A stretch of DNA of 64,000 nt. Origin: CAWDMC01 sp963803295. GTDB taxonomy: Bacteria > Acidobacteriota > Terriglobia > UBA7540. Both the position numbers and the translations under genes were made by a program. A model generated the notes under the pieces. That model saw only the letters and a program-made list of their open reading frames with translations. It was not told the origin of the DNA and did not search any database. Every line of letters starts with the position of its first letter. Position 1 is the stretch's first letter. The stretch lies in assembly GCA_963803295.1 (NCBI GenBank), contig CAWDMC010000010.1, positions 62,001 to 126,000 of the forward strand, given 5' to 3'. Positions 26,471 through 35,682 of the stretch are shown in pieces.

Positions 26471-27054
26471 ACTTGTATGGAAAGGAGACGGCCAGCGGAT
26501 TCCGCCGTTTGCGTCTCAGCAGCGACACTCCGGGCTTCAATGGCCTCATCGGCGGGGAAGCAGAAAAGTAACTCTAGAGCAGACTCCATAGTTTTTCAGC
26601 GGAAGCCTTCGGATAGGCAGAACGGATGCCTTGCGTGGTCGCTGAGGCGCACGGTTTGCGAAAACCCGACCGGATGATTGCATTCAGAAGAAGTCAGTTG
26701 TGTGGTATGGGTGGATCTAGCTAGCTGAAAACTGAGCGCTGGCCGACACGATATCCGCTTGAAAAGAGGAGGAACTGCGGAACTACGATGTCGAGTGTGT
26801 GCCTGGGTATGAGCGTACCTTGCAGTTCTTGTCAGCAGCGAGCAACTCCGTCAAAGCGAAGACCGCGAAATAACCGGCTGCAAATCGCTGGCGCGGGCTG
26901 GAAATGGCCCACCTTCGCTTCCAATGGTCTTGAGCCTGCCGACTTTCCGACAGGGCGCGAGCCAAACAAGCGGCCAACAGACAACGCCTGCGATCTACAC
27001 TCGCAGTTCGATATAGACAAGATAGCCAGCCAACGCGAAGCCCTCTCCATCAAT
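26471..27054. other. non-coding stretch before the beta-sandwich operon
   Basis: About 580 bases with no convincing gene. A 99-codon ORF exists at 26788-27087 but has unnatural composition (many scattered C, P and R), no family resemblance, and overlaps the promoter of the next operon. No terminator for the upstream gene was recognised. Confidence 0.4.
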
Positions 27055-27084
27055 TTGACAGCGCCGCCGGCCCGTGGGTACTAT
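27055..27084 (+). promoter_or_regulatory. sigma-70-type promoter for the three-gene operon
   Basis: TTGACA (27055-27060) matches the -35 consensus exactly. After an 18-base spacer comes TACTAT (27079-27084), five of six to the -10 consensus. An AGGAGGG Shine-Dalgarno follows at about 27110 and an ATG at 27125. Confidence 0.55.
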
Positions 27085-27167
27085 TGATAACTCGACTTTC
27101 AGATCCGAGGAGGGTTGGACCGTTATGGGCATGAACGGAAACACGCGTACCTTCCGAACAGGCAACC

Positions 27168-27956
27168 GTGCATCTCGCGGGACCTGAGGATACGCGCCTG
27201 CGTTTTTCGGGTCCGCCCAAAGGTCTCACGGGGACCATCCCGCTCGTCAACAGCGGCTCTGAGAAGCAGAAGATTAGGAGCGTCGCCGTCAACTCTGACC
27301 AACTCCTGGGCGCCGCCAGGCTTCCGCTCCGCCAGATTCCTTTCTACGTGCGGCTGTATGGTGGCGAGCAGGTGAGTGTTCCGGCTACCCTCGCGCTCGA
27401 CCCCCAGACTCCTCCAGGGAGCTACGATCTCGAACTCACCGTGGGTGCGCGCACATTGGCGGCCACTGCTTACGTCTCTGAAGTTGTCGATCTGCGGCTG
27501 GATCCTGCTCAGATCACAATTCTTGCGGGCTCGTCGACTTCCTACACCAGAACGTTGGTAGTCGAGAACGCGGGCAACGTTTCTTTGCCGACCGGCGCTC
27601 GATGCGAGGCACCCATATTCGACTCCTTCGACCTGCTCAGCACGTTTCTGATCGGCCTAAACAAAGGAGACCGGCAATCCGCCGAGTCGATGGCCAAGGC
27701 TTTTCTAAACGAGTGGGCTGATCTGAAGGCCGGTATGCTCGTCACCAAGCGCAAGGCGATGGTTCTCGCGCCGGGTCAAAAACTCGCGGTGGACATCGAG
27801 TTTCAGCTTCCCGCCGACCTGAAACCGCTGCGCCATTACCGCGCGAATCTGCAGCTTTACAACGCGACTCTGTCAGTGGACATTTATACGACGGCAAAAG
27901 CGGGATCCCTCACTAAGGCAAACCAAGGCGAACAGGAGGCCTCCTTAAATGAGTAA
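27168..27956 (+). CDS. two-domain beta-sandwich protein of the PKS-linked cassette
   Basis: The 262-residue protein has no signal peptide or membrane segment. Its sequence reads as two immunoglobulin-like beta-sandwiches: the first ends near TLAATAYVSEVVDL, the second starts LDPAQITILAGSSTSYTRTLVVENAGN. A helical insertion (SFDLLSTFLIGLNKGDRQSAESMAKAFLNEWADL) interrupts the second. The GTG at 27168 has no Shine-Dalgarno. ATG 27125 has an excellent one but is in the neighbouring frame; deleting one A of AAA 27139-27141 gives MGMNGTRVPSEQATVHLAG and a continuous gene, probably the true start. Its stop overlaps the next gene by 8 bases, so the two are translationally coupled. Function unknown. 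Confidence 0.6.
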   Translation: MHLAGPEDTRLRFSGPPKGLTGTIPLVNSGSEKQKIRSVAVNSDQLLGAARLPLRQIPFYVRLYGGEQVSVPATLALDPQTPPGSYDLELTVGARTLAATAYVSEVVDLRLDPAQITILAGSSTSYTRTLVVENAGNVSLPTGARCEAPIFDSFDLLSTFLIGLNKGDRQSAESMAKAFLNEWADLKAGMLVTKRKAMVLAPGQKLAVDIEFQLPADLKPLRHYRANLQLYNATLSVDIYTTAKAGSLTKANQGEQEASLNE

Positions 27957-28491
27957 AGGTGGCGGCGTTAACATTCCCAGTGACTATACGATTAAGCTCG
28001 GCAGCGACGGCTCGACTATTCACGTCGATTCGGATCTCGACAATATCCATCTTAAAGAGATCGCTCCAGTCACAATCAACTCGAACGTAGCGGTGACACA
28101 GCCGATTGTCACACAGTCGACGTCAAAGAGCGACTCCACGGCGAATGTCGACCTGAAAGTCGAACCGCTCAAGATATCAAGCGATTCTACTTCGGAAATC
28201 GATGTCAAACCGCTGGCCATCGATTCGTGCCAGACGCTGAAGCTCGCGCCGCTTCCGCCCATCAAGGTGGAGCAGCCATACTCGCAGCATTTCGGCATCA
28301 CTTTTATGGGAATGGAGCTGTGGGGCTTCAACGTCTCTGGAAAATCCGAGACCTTTCTTCATAGCCCGCCGAAATCTCAGCATTACAGTGTGCAGATATC
28401 GGAGGCTTGCGACTGCTGCGGCGAACCGGCGCACAAATCACAAGCCGCTCCCGCGCAGCCCCGCAGCGGTTTGCGCGTGCGCGTGAAATAA
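27949..28491 (+). CDS. repeat-containing protein of unknown function, PKS-linked cassette
   Basis: The 180-residue protein begins MSKGGGVNIPSDYTIKLGSD. Its middle carries degenerate beta-like repeats of the type VDLKVEPLKISSDS and IDVKPLAIDSC with alternating small and hydrophobic residues. A conserved-looking block (QHFGITFMGMELWGFNVSG) follows, and the C-terminus has CDCCGEP and a basic tail. There is no signal peptide. AGGAGG lies 11 bases before ATG 27949, inside the 3' end of the previous gene. The repeats suggest an elongated beta-structure or assembly protein. I do not recognise a named family. Confidence 0.6.
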   Translation: MSKGGGVNIPSDYTIKLGSDGSTIHVDSDLDNIHLKEIAPVTINSNVAVTQPIVTQSTSKSDSTANVDLKVEPLKISSDSTSEIDVKPLAIDSCQTLKLAPLPPIKVEQPYSQHFGITFMGMELWGFNVSGKSETFLHSPPKSQHYSVQISEACDCCGEPAHKSQAAPAQPRSGLRVRVK

Positions 28492-28536
28492 ACCGGGCGA
28501 GGCGTGGTGCGCCTCGTTTCAAAAGGAGAGGGACAC

Positions 28537-29271
28537 ATGCAGACGGGACAACAGCAATACTCGCATCACGGCTGTGGGGGGCAGAGCCGGGGACCCGAAA
28601 TATTTTACGGCTATTGCCACGAAACCAATCGCATGAGAATGATGGATTACACGGACTACATGAGCAACATGCAGACCGGGTATTCCAATCTCTATAGCAA
28701 CCCGGCTTCGGGTATGCAGCTGATCATCGACGCCCTTTCGGGCATGATGCCCAGCCCGAGTTCCTCGAGTGCGCCCACGCATCACAAACATCACAGACAT
28801 CACAAGCATGGATGCGGTTGCGGGTGCCATGAGCAGGACTGCGGATGCTTGTGCTGTATTCGCTGCGCTGATGTCATCGAGTACGCGCGCTGCGGTGAAG
28901 TGCGGCGGATTCCGATCACCTTCGATAATGACACTCGCCGCGAGCTTGACGTCAACCTGCAACTCGGACACTTTACCACTGAGAGCGGCCAGGACGTCGG
29001 TTGGCAGGCGTCTCTTTCCCCAGGCACATTCAAACTACCGCCCTGCGGTGAAACCACGGCACTGCTGTCTGTGAATGTGGACTGCAGCAAGCTCGGTGTC
29101 CCGTCGCCGCAGGGCAACGAGCAAGAATCCGCCACAATCGACGGCTGTAAAGTAGTCTACGCGGCTCTTCGTGCCGACGGCTACACCATGCGCCCAACCG
29201 TAATTGCCGTGGCTGTACTTCCGGACCATTGCGGCGCACATCACGCCGGCCGCGGCTGCTGCTGTAATTAG
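28537..29271 (+). CDS. His/Cys-rich protein with C-terminal beta-sandwich, PKS-linked cassette
   Basis: The 244-residue protein has three parts. Residues 1-75 are Q/Y/M/G-rich (including GCGGQSRGPEIFYGYCHE). Residues 81-110 hold a histidine cluster (THHKHHRHHKH) followed at once by eight cysteines in CGCGCHEQDCGCLCCIRC, a strong metal-binding candidate. Residues 118-235 look like a beta-sandwich (RRIPITFDNDTRRELDVNLQLG to VAVAVLP), and the end is GRGCCCN. ATG 28537 is chosen because AAAGGAGAGGG precedes it; a GTG at 28504 is in frame but lacks one. No signal peptide is present, so metal binding would be cytoplasmic. Third gene of the operon; function unknown. Confidence 0.6.
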   Translation: MQTGQQQYSHHGCGGQSRGPEIFYGYCHETNRMRMMDYTDYMSNMQTGYSNLYSNPASGMQLIIDALSGMMPSPSSSSAPTHHKHHRHHKHGCGCGCHEQDCGCLCCIRCADVIEYARCGEVRRIPITFDNDTRRELDVNLQLGHFTTESGQDVGWQASLSPGTFKLPPCGETTALLSVNVDCSKLGVPSPQGNEQESATIDGCKVVYAALRADGYTMRPTVIAVAVLPDHCGAHHAGRGCCCN

Positions 29272-29368
29272 ACACAGCGACGTAAGTGATTGCGCATTGG
29301 GCTTGAGCCCGGCATGTACCCTCCTATAAAGGCCCGGATGGTGCCAATCTATGTGGATAGTCGCGGCT

Positions 29369-32300
29369 TTAGTCCCGCCGGGCTCGTACGATGCGGTATT
29401 CCCAGGCGCCCGAGTGCATCTGCTCATACACGGCCGAGCCCGGAACCGCGAGAAAGTTGTCGATCATTTCGCTGCTGCCGCCGAACGCCTTGGTGCGATT
29501 CGCGGCCACGTCATCGCATGATTCAAGCACGTTGGCCGTGATGTCCCGCTCGCTCTCGGCGCCGAGGCCCAGCGACCCGAGGAGCATACGAACCTCCGCC
29601 CATCGCTCGACCGGTAGCAGGTCGGTATAGAGGAAAATTCCGCCCTTCGCCAGCACCCGCCACACCTCTGTAAAGAAGGCCCGCAGATTGGGATATGTGT
29701 GCGACGATTCCATGTTCGTCACCACCTCGAAGCTGCCGTCCTCAAACGGAAGGTGCTCCGCATCGCCGACCTCGAATTGCATTGCCTGACCGTGCGTCTT
29801 CCGGCAGAAGGCGATTGCCTCGGGCGAAAGATCCACGCCGGTCGCCGTCGCGCCGAAGGTTTCAGCCAGCAACGCCACCGTTCCACCGCGGCCGCAGCCC
29901 ACATCCAGCACCTTGCGATCGCTCAGTTGCGTGCCGCCAATCAACTCGAACGCCAGCCTGACTGAGTTGCGATTGAACATCTCGGCCGGAACCTCGAACC
30001 GCGCTTCGTCGCCTTCTCCCAGACTTACGTATCCGTAGTTAAGGAAGAACGACGCGGCGCCCATGCCTGACTGCTCGAGCCGCCGAGTCACGTCGTTGTA
30101 GAACTCCCTGTAGCTTGCCTTCGCCGCCACCTCGGGTGCGTTGCCTTGCAACTCTGTTTCCGCAGCGACACCGGCGGCGAAAACTCGCGCGGGCTCGTTG
30201 CCCGCCTTGCCGGCGCGGGCCTGGTCCACCAGCGCCGCGAGTTCGCCCACCGTGGGCGCCTGGAAGAGTTTCAGGACCGGCAGTTCGATCTGAAAACGGT
30301 CGCAAATCTCCGAGGCAATCTGCGCGGCCAGCAGCGAGTGTCCGCCCAGGTCGAAGAACCGGTCGTGAATGCCGACGCCCTCCAGGCCGAGTTGCGATGC
30401 CCAGATCTCCGCCAGCAGACGCTCCGTCTCGGTGCGAGGCTCGACAAAGGCTGTGGTGAGATTCGGCCGCGGATGCCTGTCCAAACCGCCCTTCTCCGCA
30501 GGTTTGGCATCCCCATGCTGAACCCACGCCTTCAGACGTTCGGCCAGGTTGATTACGACCAGCGCCCGTGAACCCTCCCAGTGCCCGATCAGCCGGAGGA
30601 GCACTTCGTTTCCTTCGGCCGGCTTGATCGCCAGAGGCATGCTGGCGCTCTGCGCCTCGGCGGCGTTGTCCCAGGCGTCCCAATCGATGCTGAGCCAGTG
30701 CGGCCCATGCTCGAGTGCGAGAGCATCGAGCATGGCATTGGCGCCCGCATAGGCGGCCAGCCCGAGTCCGCCAAGCACGGAGGAAATCGAGGAGTGCAGA
30801 ATCCAGCGGCGCGGCTCGCGACCGCGAAAGGCATCCATCAGATATAGCAGCCCGCGCAGTTTCGGCGAAAACTGCGCATCAACAATGCTCCAACCCGTCT
30901 CCGCTGCGGAACCGAAGGCGGCAGGGTCGATGCGAGCCGCTCCGTGCACAACTACATCAACCTGCCCGAACTGCGCGAGTCCCGCGTCCACGGCCGCCCT
31001 CACCTGGGCACAGTTATTCATGTCTGCCGAAACCACGGTCACTTCATCGCGCACAGCCCGCATTTTCGAGAGCCGCCCGAGCAGGGCTTTCTGGTGCGGG
31101 GGTGTTTGCGGGTCCTCGCTCTTCGCCGCCCATTCCATCGGCTCCGGCAGAGGCGAGCGGCCCAGTAGGATCAACTTCGCTCGCGTCCTTGCAAAAAGAG
31201 CCTCCGCAAGATTTATACCCATGTGGCCCAGCCCGCCCGTGATCAAAATAACGGGACTCGGGGGCAAATCGGCCGGCGGCTTCGCGGTCCGGATCGGCAC
31301 GGGCTCAAACGTCTCCACGAACCGCTTTCCGTTCCGGATCGCGAGGGCCGGCTGCGGGGCGCCCGACGCCAACTCCGCGAGCACCATATCCGCCACCGCG
31401 CCGCCGCCGTCTGCATCAATGTGGGCTACGCGCAGGCCGGGATGCTCCTGCGGCAAGACGCGCGCAACGCCGGCGCCCAGCGCCCGCGGAGGATCCATCC
31501 TATCCGTGTCCAGCACCCGGGTCGTCCCTGCGGCCAAAAGCAGCATCGGCAGTGGACGCACTGTTTGCTGCCCGCTTAGGGCGTGGGCCAGCCGCATCGG
31601 CGCAAGCAGACTCATCACGGCGGCGCTATCGAGACCCGTACCCACTCCTTCCGGTGAAGCCAGCGACGTGGCGCTCCAGCAATCGATCACCCCGGACAGG
31701 CGCGTTTGACTGTGGCAAACCGAGCCCGCCAGTTCACGGAAGTCCTGTTCCATGTCGGGATTCAGAACCCACTCGTCTTCGCTCAAGCGCGCGTAGGCGC
31801 CGCCGGGCCGCGCGGTGATGACATCGCAACCAAGTAGCCGAAGGCTCTCGACAATGGCCGCCCCCGGCGATGTTTCGCGGTCGAGCACCAGAATCCGGCG
31901 GCCCGCGAGAGTTGAGGTTTGGCTCGCGGCGAGCGGCTCCTCACGCCACACCGCCCGGTAGAACCAGTTAAACGGATCGCGCGCTTCCTTGCTGTTCGCT
32001 GAAGCGTTCGTTCCCACCCAGTAGGTCTTCCGCTCGAAAGGATAAGTTGGCAAGCTGATCCGCGACCGCTGTTCTGTGCGGTGGAAGGCTTCCCAATCCA
32101 CCTCCGCGCCGTTCCCCCACAGCTGCGCGAGCGCGTTCAGCGTTTCCTCCGTGTCACTACGCCGGGCTTCCGGACCCCGCAGCGATTGCAGGCACAGCGA
32201 AGCTTTCCCGTTTGCAATCTCGCGCGCGAACGTCGAAAGCGTGTTTCCCGGACCGGCCTCGATATAAATCGGATTCTTCCCGGCCAGATCGCCGCAACCC

Positions 32301-34702
32301 ATCATTGTCCGCATGCCATCCGCAAAGCGCACCGCCCCGCGCAACTGCCGGCTCCAATAGCCGGGCTTAGTAACGTCCTCTCCCGCCCAGTTGCCGGTGA
32401 GAGTCGAGACGAACGGCATGGCCGGAGCTGACAACTTGATCCGCGACACGGCTTCTTCGAACGGTTCGAGAATCGGATCCATCATGCTTGAGTGGAACGC
32501 ATGCGATGTGTGCAGGGGACGCGCCGGCACGTTTTCCTTCTGAAGCTCCTTTTCGAGACGTTCCATGGCGGCCTGCGGACCCGACAACACAGCGAACCCT
32601 GGAGCATTTACCGCCGCGATCGAAATCTCTCCGTTCACGAAACGCTCGAGACTCTCCGCCGGACTCATTACAGCCAACATCGAGCCTCGGGGCATTTTCG
32701 CGATCAACTGGCCGCGCCTGGCAATCACCGTCAGGGCGTCCTCAAGACTCATTACGCCCGCGAGCGTCGCCGCCACGTACTCACCCACGCTGTGTCCAAT
32801 CATGGCCGAAGGCTTCACGCCCCAGGAGGTCCACAACTCGGCGAGCGCGTACCCCACCGTGAACAGCGCGGGTTGGGCCCACTTCGTATTCTTCAGCGCT
32901 TCCGCCGCGCCGTTGCGATCACGGCCCGATGGAAACAACAACTTCTTCAGATCCGCGCCTAAGGCGGGTTTGAGTAGCCGCGTGCAGCGATCGATGGCGC
33001 GCCGGAGCACGGGTTCGCTCTTGTACAGTCCCGCGGCCATACCCGGATACTGCGAACCCTGTCCCGGGAACAGGAACACTGCCGGCCGCTCGGCCGCCGT
33101 AAACGCCGGCAGCCTGTCGGGCGACTCGAGAGCATCCGCCAGGCGGTCGCGTTCTTCACTGCCCACTACTATCGCGCGACGGTGTTTGAAAAAACGCCGG
33201 CCGAGGTGCAGCGTGAACGCCGCATCAGCGAGATTCATTTTCGGGTGCGCTCGCAAATGCGCCGCCAGACGTTTCGACGCTTCATTGAGAGCTGCCTCGC
33301 TCCGCGCACTGATCGTGAATACGTGGTGGGGACGCTTGTCGCTTCGCGCCGCGGGCGGCGGCGCCTCCTCCAGAATTACGTGCGCGTTGGTCCCCCCCAC
33401 ACCGAACGAGCTGATCCCAGCGCGCCGCGGTGTTCCATTCCGATCCCATCGCTGCAAATGGGTCGTCACATAGAACGGACTCGACGCCAGGTCAATCGCC
33501 GGGTTCGGAGCCGTGTAATGCACGGTCGGCGGAATCGCCTGGTTCTCAAGTGCGAGCACGGTCTTGATGAGCCCAGTGACGCCAGCCGCGCACGATAGAT
33601 GTCCGAAGTTCGATTTGGCCGATCCGATTCCGCAGAACCCGCGCCGGCTCGTCGACTCCCGGAAAACTTCCGTCAGCGCCGCGAGCTCAATCGGGTCGCC
33701 CAGAATCGTGCCCGTTCCGTGCGCCTCCACGTAGCCGATCGACTCGGCATCGATTCCCGCACTCCGGTGAGCCGTACGAATCGCGGCTGCCTGTCCGCGC
33801 GTGCTCGGCGCCGTGTATCCAACCTTGTCGTTGCCGTCGTTATTGATCCCCAATCCGAGAATCACGGCGCGGATGTTATCTCCGGCTTCAAGGGCGTCAA
33901 CGAGTCGCTTGAGCACCACAAGCCCGACGCCGCTGCCGACAATCGTTCCCTGCGCCTGCGCGTCGAAAGGCCGGCAATGCCCATCGGGCGACAGGATCGA
34001 TCCGGCGACATAGTAGTATCCGCCTCGCTGCGGCACCTTCACCGTCACGCCGCCTGCCAGCGCCATGTCGCACCGGCGATGCTGCAGACTCTCGCACGTC
34101 AGCGCAACCGCTACCAGCGAGGTGGAGCAAGTGGTCTGCACCACCACACTCGGCCCCCGCAGATTCAGCCGGTACGATACCTGCGTGCAGAGATGGTCTT
34201 TGTCATTCGTCACCATCAACTGCATGCCATCGATGTACTTCAAGGATTCGAGGTTCTGGTAGAGGTGACCGAGATAACTGCTCAGCTCACACCCTCCGAA
34301 CACGCCGATCGCGCCCCGATAGCGATCCGGGTCGTAGCCCGCATCCTCCAACGCCTGCCATGCGGTCTCGAGAAAGACGCGATGTTGCGGATCGGTGAGA
34401 GCCGCATCGCGGGCGGAGTAGCCGAAAAAATGGGCATCGAACTGGTCGATGTCGTCCAGTACGGGGGACGCGTTCACGTATCCGGGAAGCTTCGAAATGG
34501 CTTCCGGAATTCCGGCTGCGCGCATCTCGTCCTGCGTCAGGATGGCAATGGATTCGATGCCCTGCGCCAAGTTTGTCCAGAGCTGATCCACATCGTTGGC
34601 GCCGGGAAATCTGCCGGACATTCCGACAATTGCGATCGGCTCCGTCCGCGCGTGCGCCGGCCGGAGCGTCCCTGCCGCGTGCGTGCTCTTGCGAGGTGTC
34701 AT
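29369..34702 (-). CDS. type I polyketide synthase, KS-AT-KR-ACP-methyltransferase
   Basis: A single-module PKS of 1777 residues. KS (about 20-450): catalytic Cys192 in TTCSTSL, His328 in EAHGTGT, His368 in KSNFGH. AT (about 540-880): Ser638 in GHSVGEY, and HAFH at 734-737, which points to malonyl-CoA. KR (about 915-1390): NADPH motif GGLGHMG at 1156-1162, catalytic Ser and Tyr1318 in the SSISS/YAGAN region. ACP (about 1425-1495): phosphopantetheine Ser1456 in LGGHSL. C-terminal class I SAM methyltransferase (about 1535-1777): VLDVGCGRGG. There is no DH, ER or thioesterase, so release must need another factor or the terminal methyltransferase. The start overlaps the stop of the upstream gene by 4 bases. 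Confidence 0.93.
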   Translation of the reverse strand: MTPRKSTHAAGTLRPAHARTEPIAIVGMSGRFPGANDVDQLWTNLAQGIESIAILTQDEMRAAGIPEAISKLPGYVNASPVLDDIDQFDAHFFGYSARDAALTDPQHRVFLETAWQALEDAGYDPDRYRGAIGVFGGCELSSYLGHLYQNLESLKYIDGMQLMVTNDKDHLCTQVSYRLNLRGPSVVVQTTCSTSLVAVALTCESLQHRRCDMALAGGVTVKVPQRGGYYYVAGSILSPDGHCRPFDAQAQGTIVGSGVGLVVLKRLVDALEAGDNIRAVILGLGINNDGNDKVGYTAPSTRGQAAAIRTAHRSAGIDAESIGYVEAHGTGTILGDPIELAALTEVFRESTSRRGFCGIGSAKSNFGHLSCAAGVTGLIKTVLALENQAIPPTVHYTAPNPAIDLASSPFYVTTHLQRWDRNGTPRRAGISSFGVGGTNAHVILEEAPPPAARSDKRPHHVFTISARSEAALNEASKRLAAHLRAHPKMNLADAAFTLHLGRRFFKHRRAIVVGSEERDRLADALESPDRLPAFTAAERPAVFLFPGQGSQYPGMAAGLYKSEPVLRRAIDRCTRLLKPALGADLKKLLFPSGRDRNGAAEALKNTKWAQPALFTVGYALAELWTSWGVKPSAMIGHSVGEYVAATLAGVMSLEDALTVIARRGQLIAKMPRGSMLAVMSPAESLERFVNGEISIAAVNAPGFAVLSGPQAAMERLEKELQKENVPARPLHTSHAFHSSMMDPILEPFEEAVSRIKLSAPAMPFVSTLTGNWAGEDVTKPGYWSRQLRGAVRFADGMRTMMGCGDLAGKNPIYIEAGPGNTLSTFAREIANGKASLCLQSLRGPEARRSDTEETLNALAQLWGNGAEVDWEAFHRTEQRSRISLPTYPFERKTYWVGTNASANSKEARDPFNWFYRAVWREEPLAASQTSTLAGRRILVLDRETSPGAAIVESLRLLGCDVITARPGGAYARLSEDEWVLNPDMEQDFRELAGSVCHSQTRLSGVIDCWSATSLASPEGVGTGLDSAAVMSLLAPMRLAHALSGQQTVRPLPMLLLAAGTTRVLDTDRMDPPRALGAGVARVLPQEHPGLRVAHIDADGGGAVADMVLAELASGAPQPALAIRNGKRFVETFEPVPIRTAKPPADLPPSPVILITGGLGHMGINLAEALFARTRAKLILLGRSPLPEPMEWAAKSEDPQTPPHQKALLGRLSKMRAVRDEVTVVSADMNNCAQVRAAVDAGLAQFGQVDVVVHGAARIDPAAFGSAAETGWSIVDAQFSPKLRGLLYLMDAFRGREPRRWILHSSISSVLGGLGLAAYAGANAMLDALALEHGPHWLSIDWDAWDNAAEAQSASMPLAIKPAEGNEVLLRLIGHWEGSRALVVINLAERLKAWVQHGDAKPAEKGGLDRHPRPNLTTAFVEPRTETERLLAEIWASQLGLEGVGIHDRFFDLGGHSLLAAQIASEICDRFQIELPVLKLFQAPTVGELAALVDQARAGKAGNEPARVFAAGVAAETELQGNAPEVAAKASYREFYNDVTRRLEQSGMGAASFFLNYGYVSLGEGDEARFEVPAEMFNRNSVRLAFELIGGTQLSDRKVLDVGCGRGGTVALLAETFGATATGVDLSPEAIAFCRKTHGQAMQFEVGDAEHLPFEDGSFEVVTNMESSHTYPNLRAFFTEVWRVLAKGGIFLYTDLLPVERWAEVRMLLGSLGLGAESERDITANVLESCDDVAANRTKAFGGSSEMIDNFLAVPGSAVYEQMHSGAWEYRIVRARRD

Positions 34703-35682
34703 GCCGGAACTTGACCCTTGGCGTGTTGTGACGCGACGGCCGTGGCAAGAATTCTCAGTTCCACTTCAAGCGGAACGTCAGAGCCGCCCGTAAGATAGAG
34801 CGCGCCGGAATACAAAGTGTCCGTATCGTACTGCTCGGGATCGAGCCCCAGCGAGACGGTGAGTGTTCCTTCTTCGTCCGGTCCGAGTTCGAGCGTCTCG
34901 GGAACAAGCGCTATTGCGGGAACGAGACTCGGACCCACGCCATCCACCCTCCGCACCTCGGCGACCTGATGAACTATCCGAGTTCGTTGTCCGGTCGTGT
35001 TCGTTACCGATAACCGCGCTTCTGCGGTGGCGCAGGCCGGTCCTGCGAGCGTGAGCGTGACCCTCGCCTCACTGTCGTCGGGTTTGGCAGCGAGCAGCCC
35101 GCGAAAATACGTCTCCTCGTACGCCGAACGGACGTCGTTCAATCCGTTCAGGAGATCAAAGTAGAGCTGCGTCATCCGCTGCAGATATCCCGGCAGTTGC
35201 TGTGCCATCTGTTCGGCGGTATGCTGCTGAACTTCACTCGGCGTCGTTTCTCCCGCCGCAACACGATCGAGTTGCGCCCGGTAAGCCTTGACCGCACGCG
35301 CGTTCAACTGTCCTGCGTATTCGGCAATCTGCTCATACCAGCGAGCCGGATTCGAAGCATCAAATTGTGGCGGAAGGCTTTCACGTTCCGTGGTGGCCGC
35401 GCTGGCGTCCGGTGGCGGCTCGGAAAAGCTGGAACCAAGCCGAACGAGGTCGCTCAAGAAGCGCGAGCTGACCTCCGCGAACCGATTCGTGAATTCTGCT
35501 CCGTGAGCAATCGCGAAAGCCGGAAAATGGTCCTGGAAAATCGTCGGCGGCAGCTTGCCTTGGGACACGCGCTCCAATGCCAACTGGTAGAGATTCAGGG
35601 TTCGTGCCGAGATCGCTGCCGATCGTGCTAAATATTGTGAGTATGAGGTCGACCAATCGGTCGAGTTCATCTCCGGTGTCAT
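34699..35682 (-). CDS. duplicated helical module plus beta-sandwich protein, coupled to the PKS
   Basis: The 327-residue protein contains two related helical modules, about 10-82 and 112-196. They share W-x-x-x-(Y/I)-x-(Q/E)-Y, then Y-x4-L-(E/D)-R-V-(S/A)-x-G and P-(T/S)-x-(F/V)-Q-x-H. The style recalls phasins or PhaE-like granule proteins, but identity is not shown. Residues 205-312 form a beta-sandwich (RVTLTLAGPACATAEARLSVTNTTG to VPLEVELRIL) like those in the three convergent genes. ATG 35682 has GAGG seven bases upstream and is preferred to 35775. Its stop overlaps the PKS start as ATGA, so they are co-translated and probably work together. Function unknown. Confidence 0.65.
   Translation of the reverse strand: MTPEMNSTDWSTSYSQYLARSAAISARTLNLYQLALERVSQGKLPPTIFQDHFPAFAIAHGAEFTNRFAEVSSRFLSDLVRLGSSFSEPPPDASAATTERESLPPQFDASNPARWYEQIAEYAGQLNARAVKAYRAQLDRVAAGETTPSEVQQHTAEQMAQQLPGYLQRMTQLYFDLLNGLNDVRSAYEETYFRGLLAAKPDDSEARVTLTLAGPACATAEARLSVTNTTGQRTRIVHQVAEVRRVDGVGPSLVPAIALVPETLELGPDEEGTLTVSLGLDPEQYDTDTLYSGALYLTGGSDVPLEVELRILATAVASQHAKGQVPA

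Noticed and set aside
26788..27087. 99-codon ORF upstream of the beta-sandwich operon
   Set aside because: It has unnatural composition, overlaps a consensus promoter (27055-27084) and matches no family.
33599..34714. 371-codon plus-strand ORF opposite the PKS
   Set aside because: It is antisense to the conserved KS domain, its composition is R/A/P-heavy with no family resemblance, and the minus strand has all catalytic motifs.
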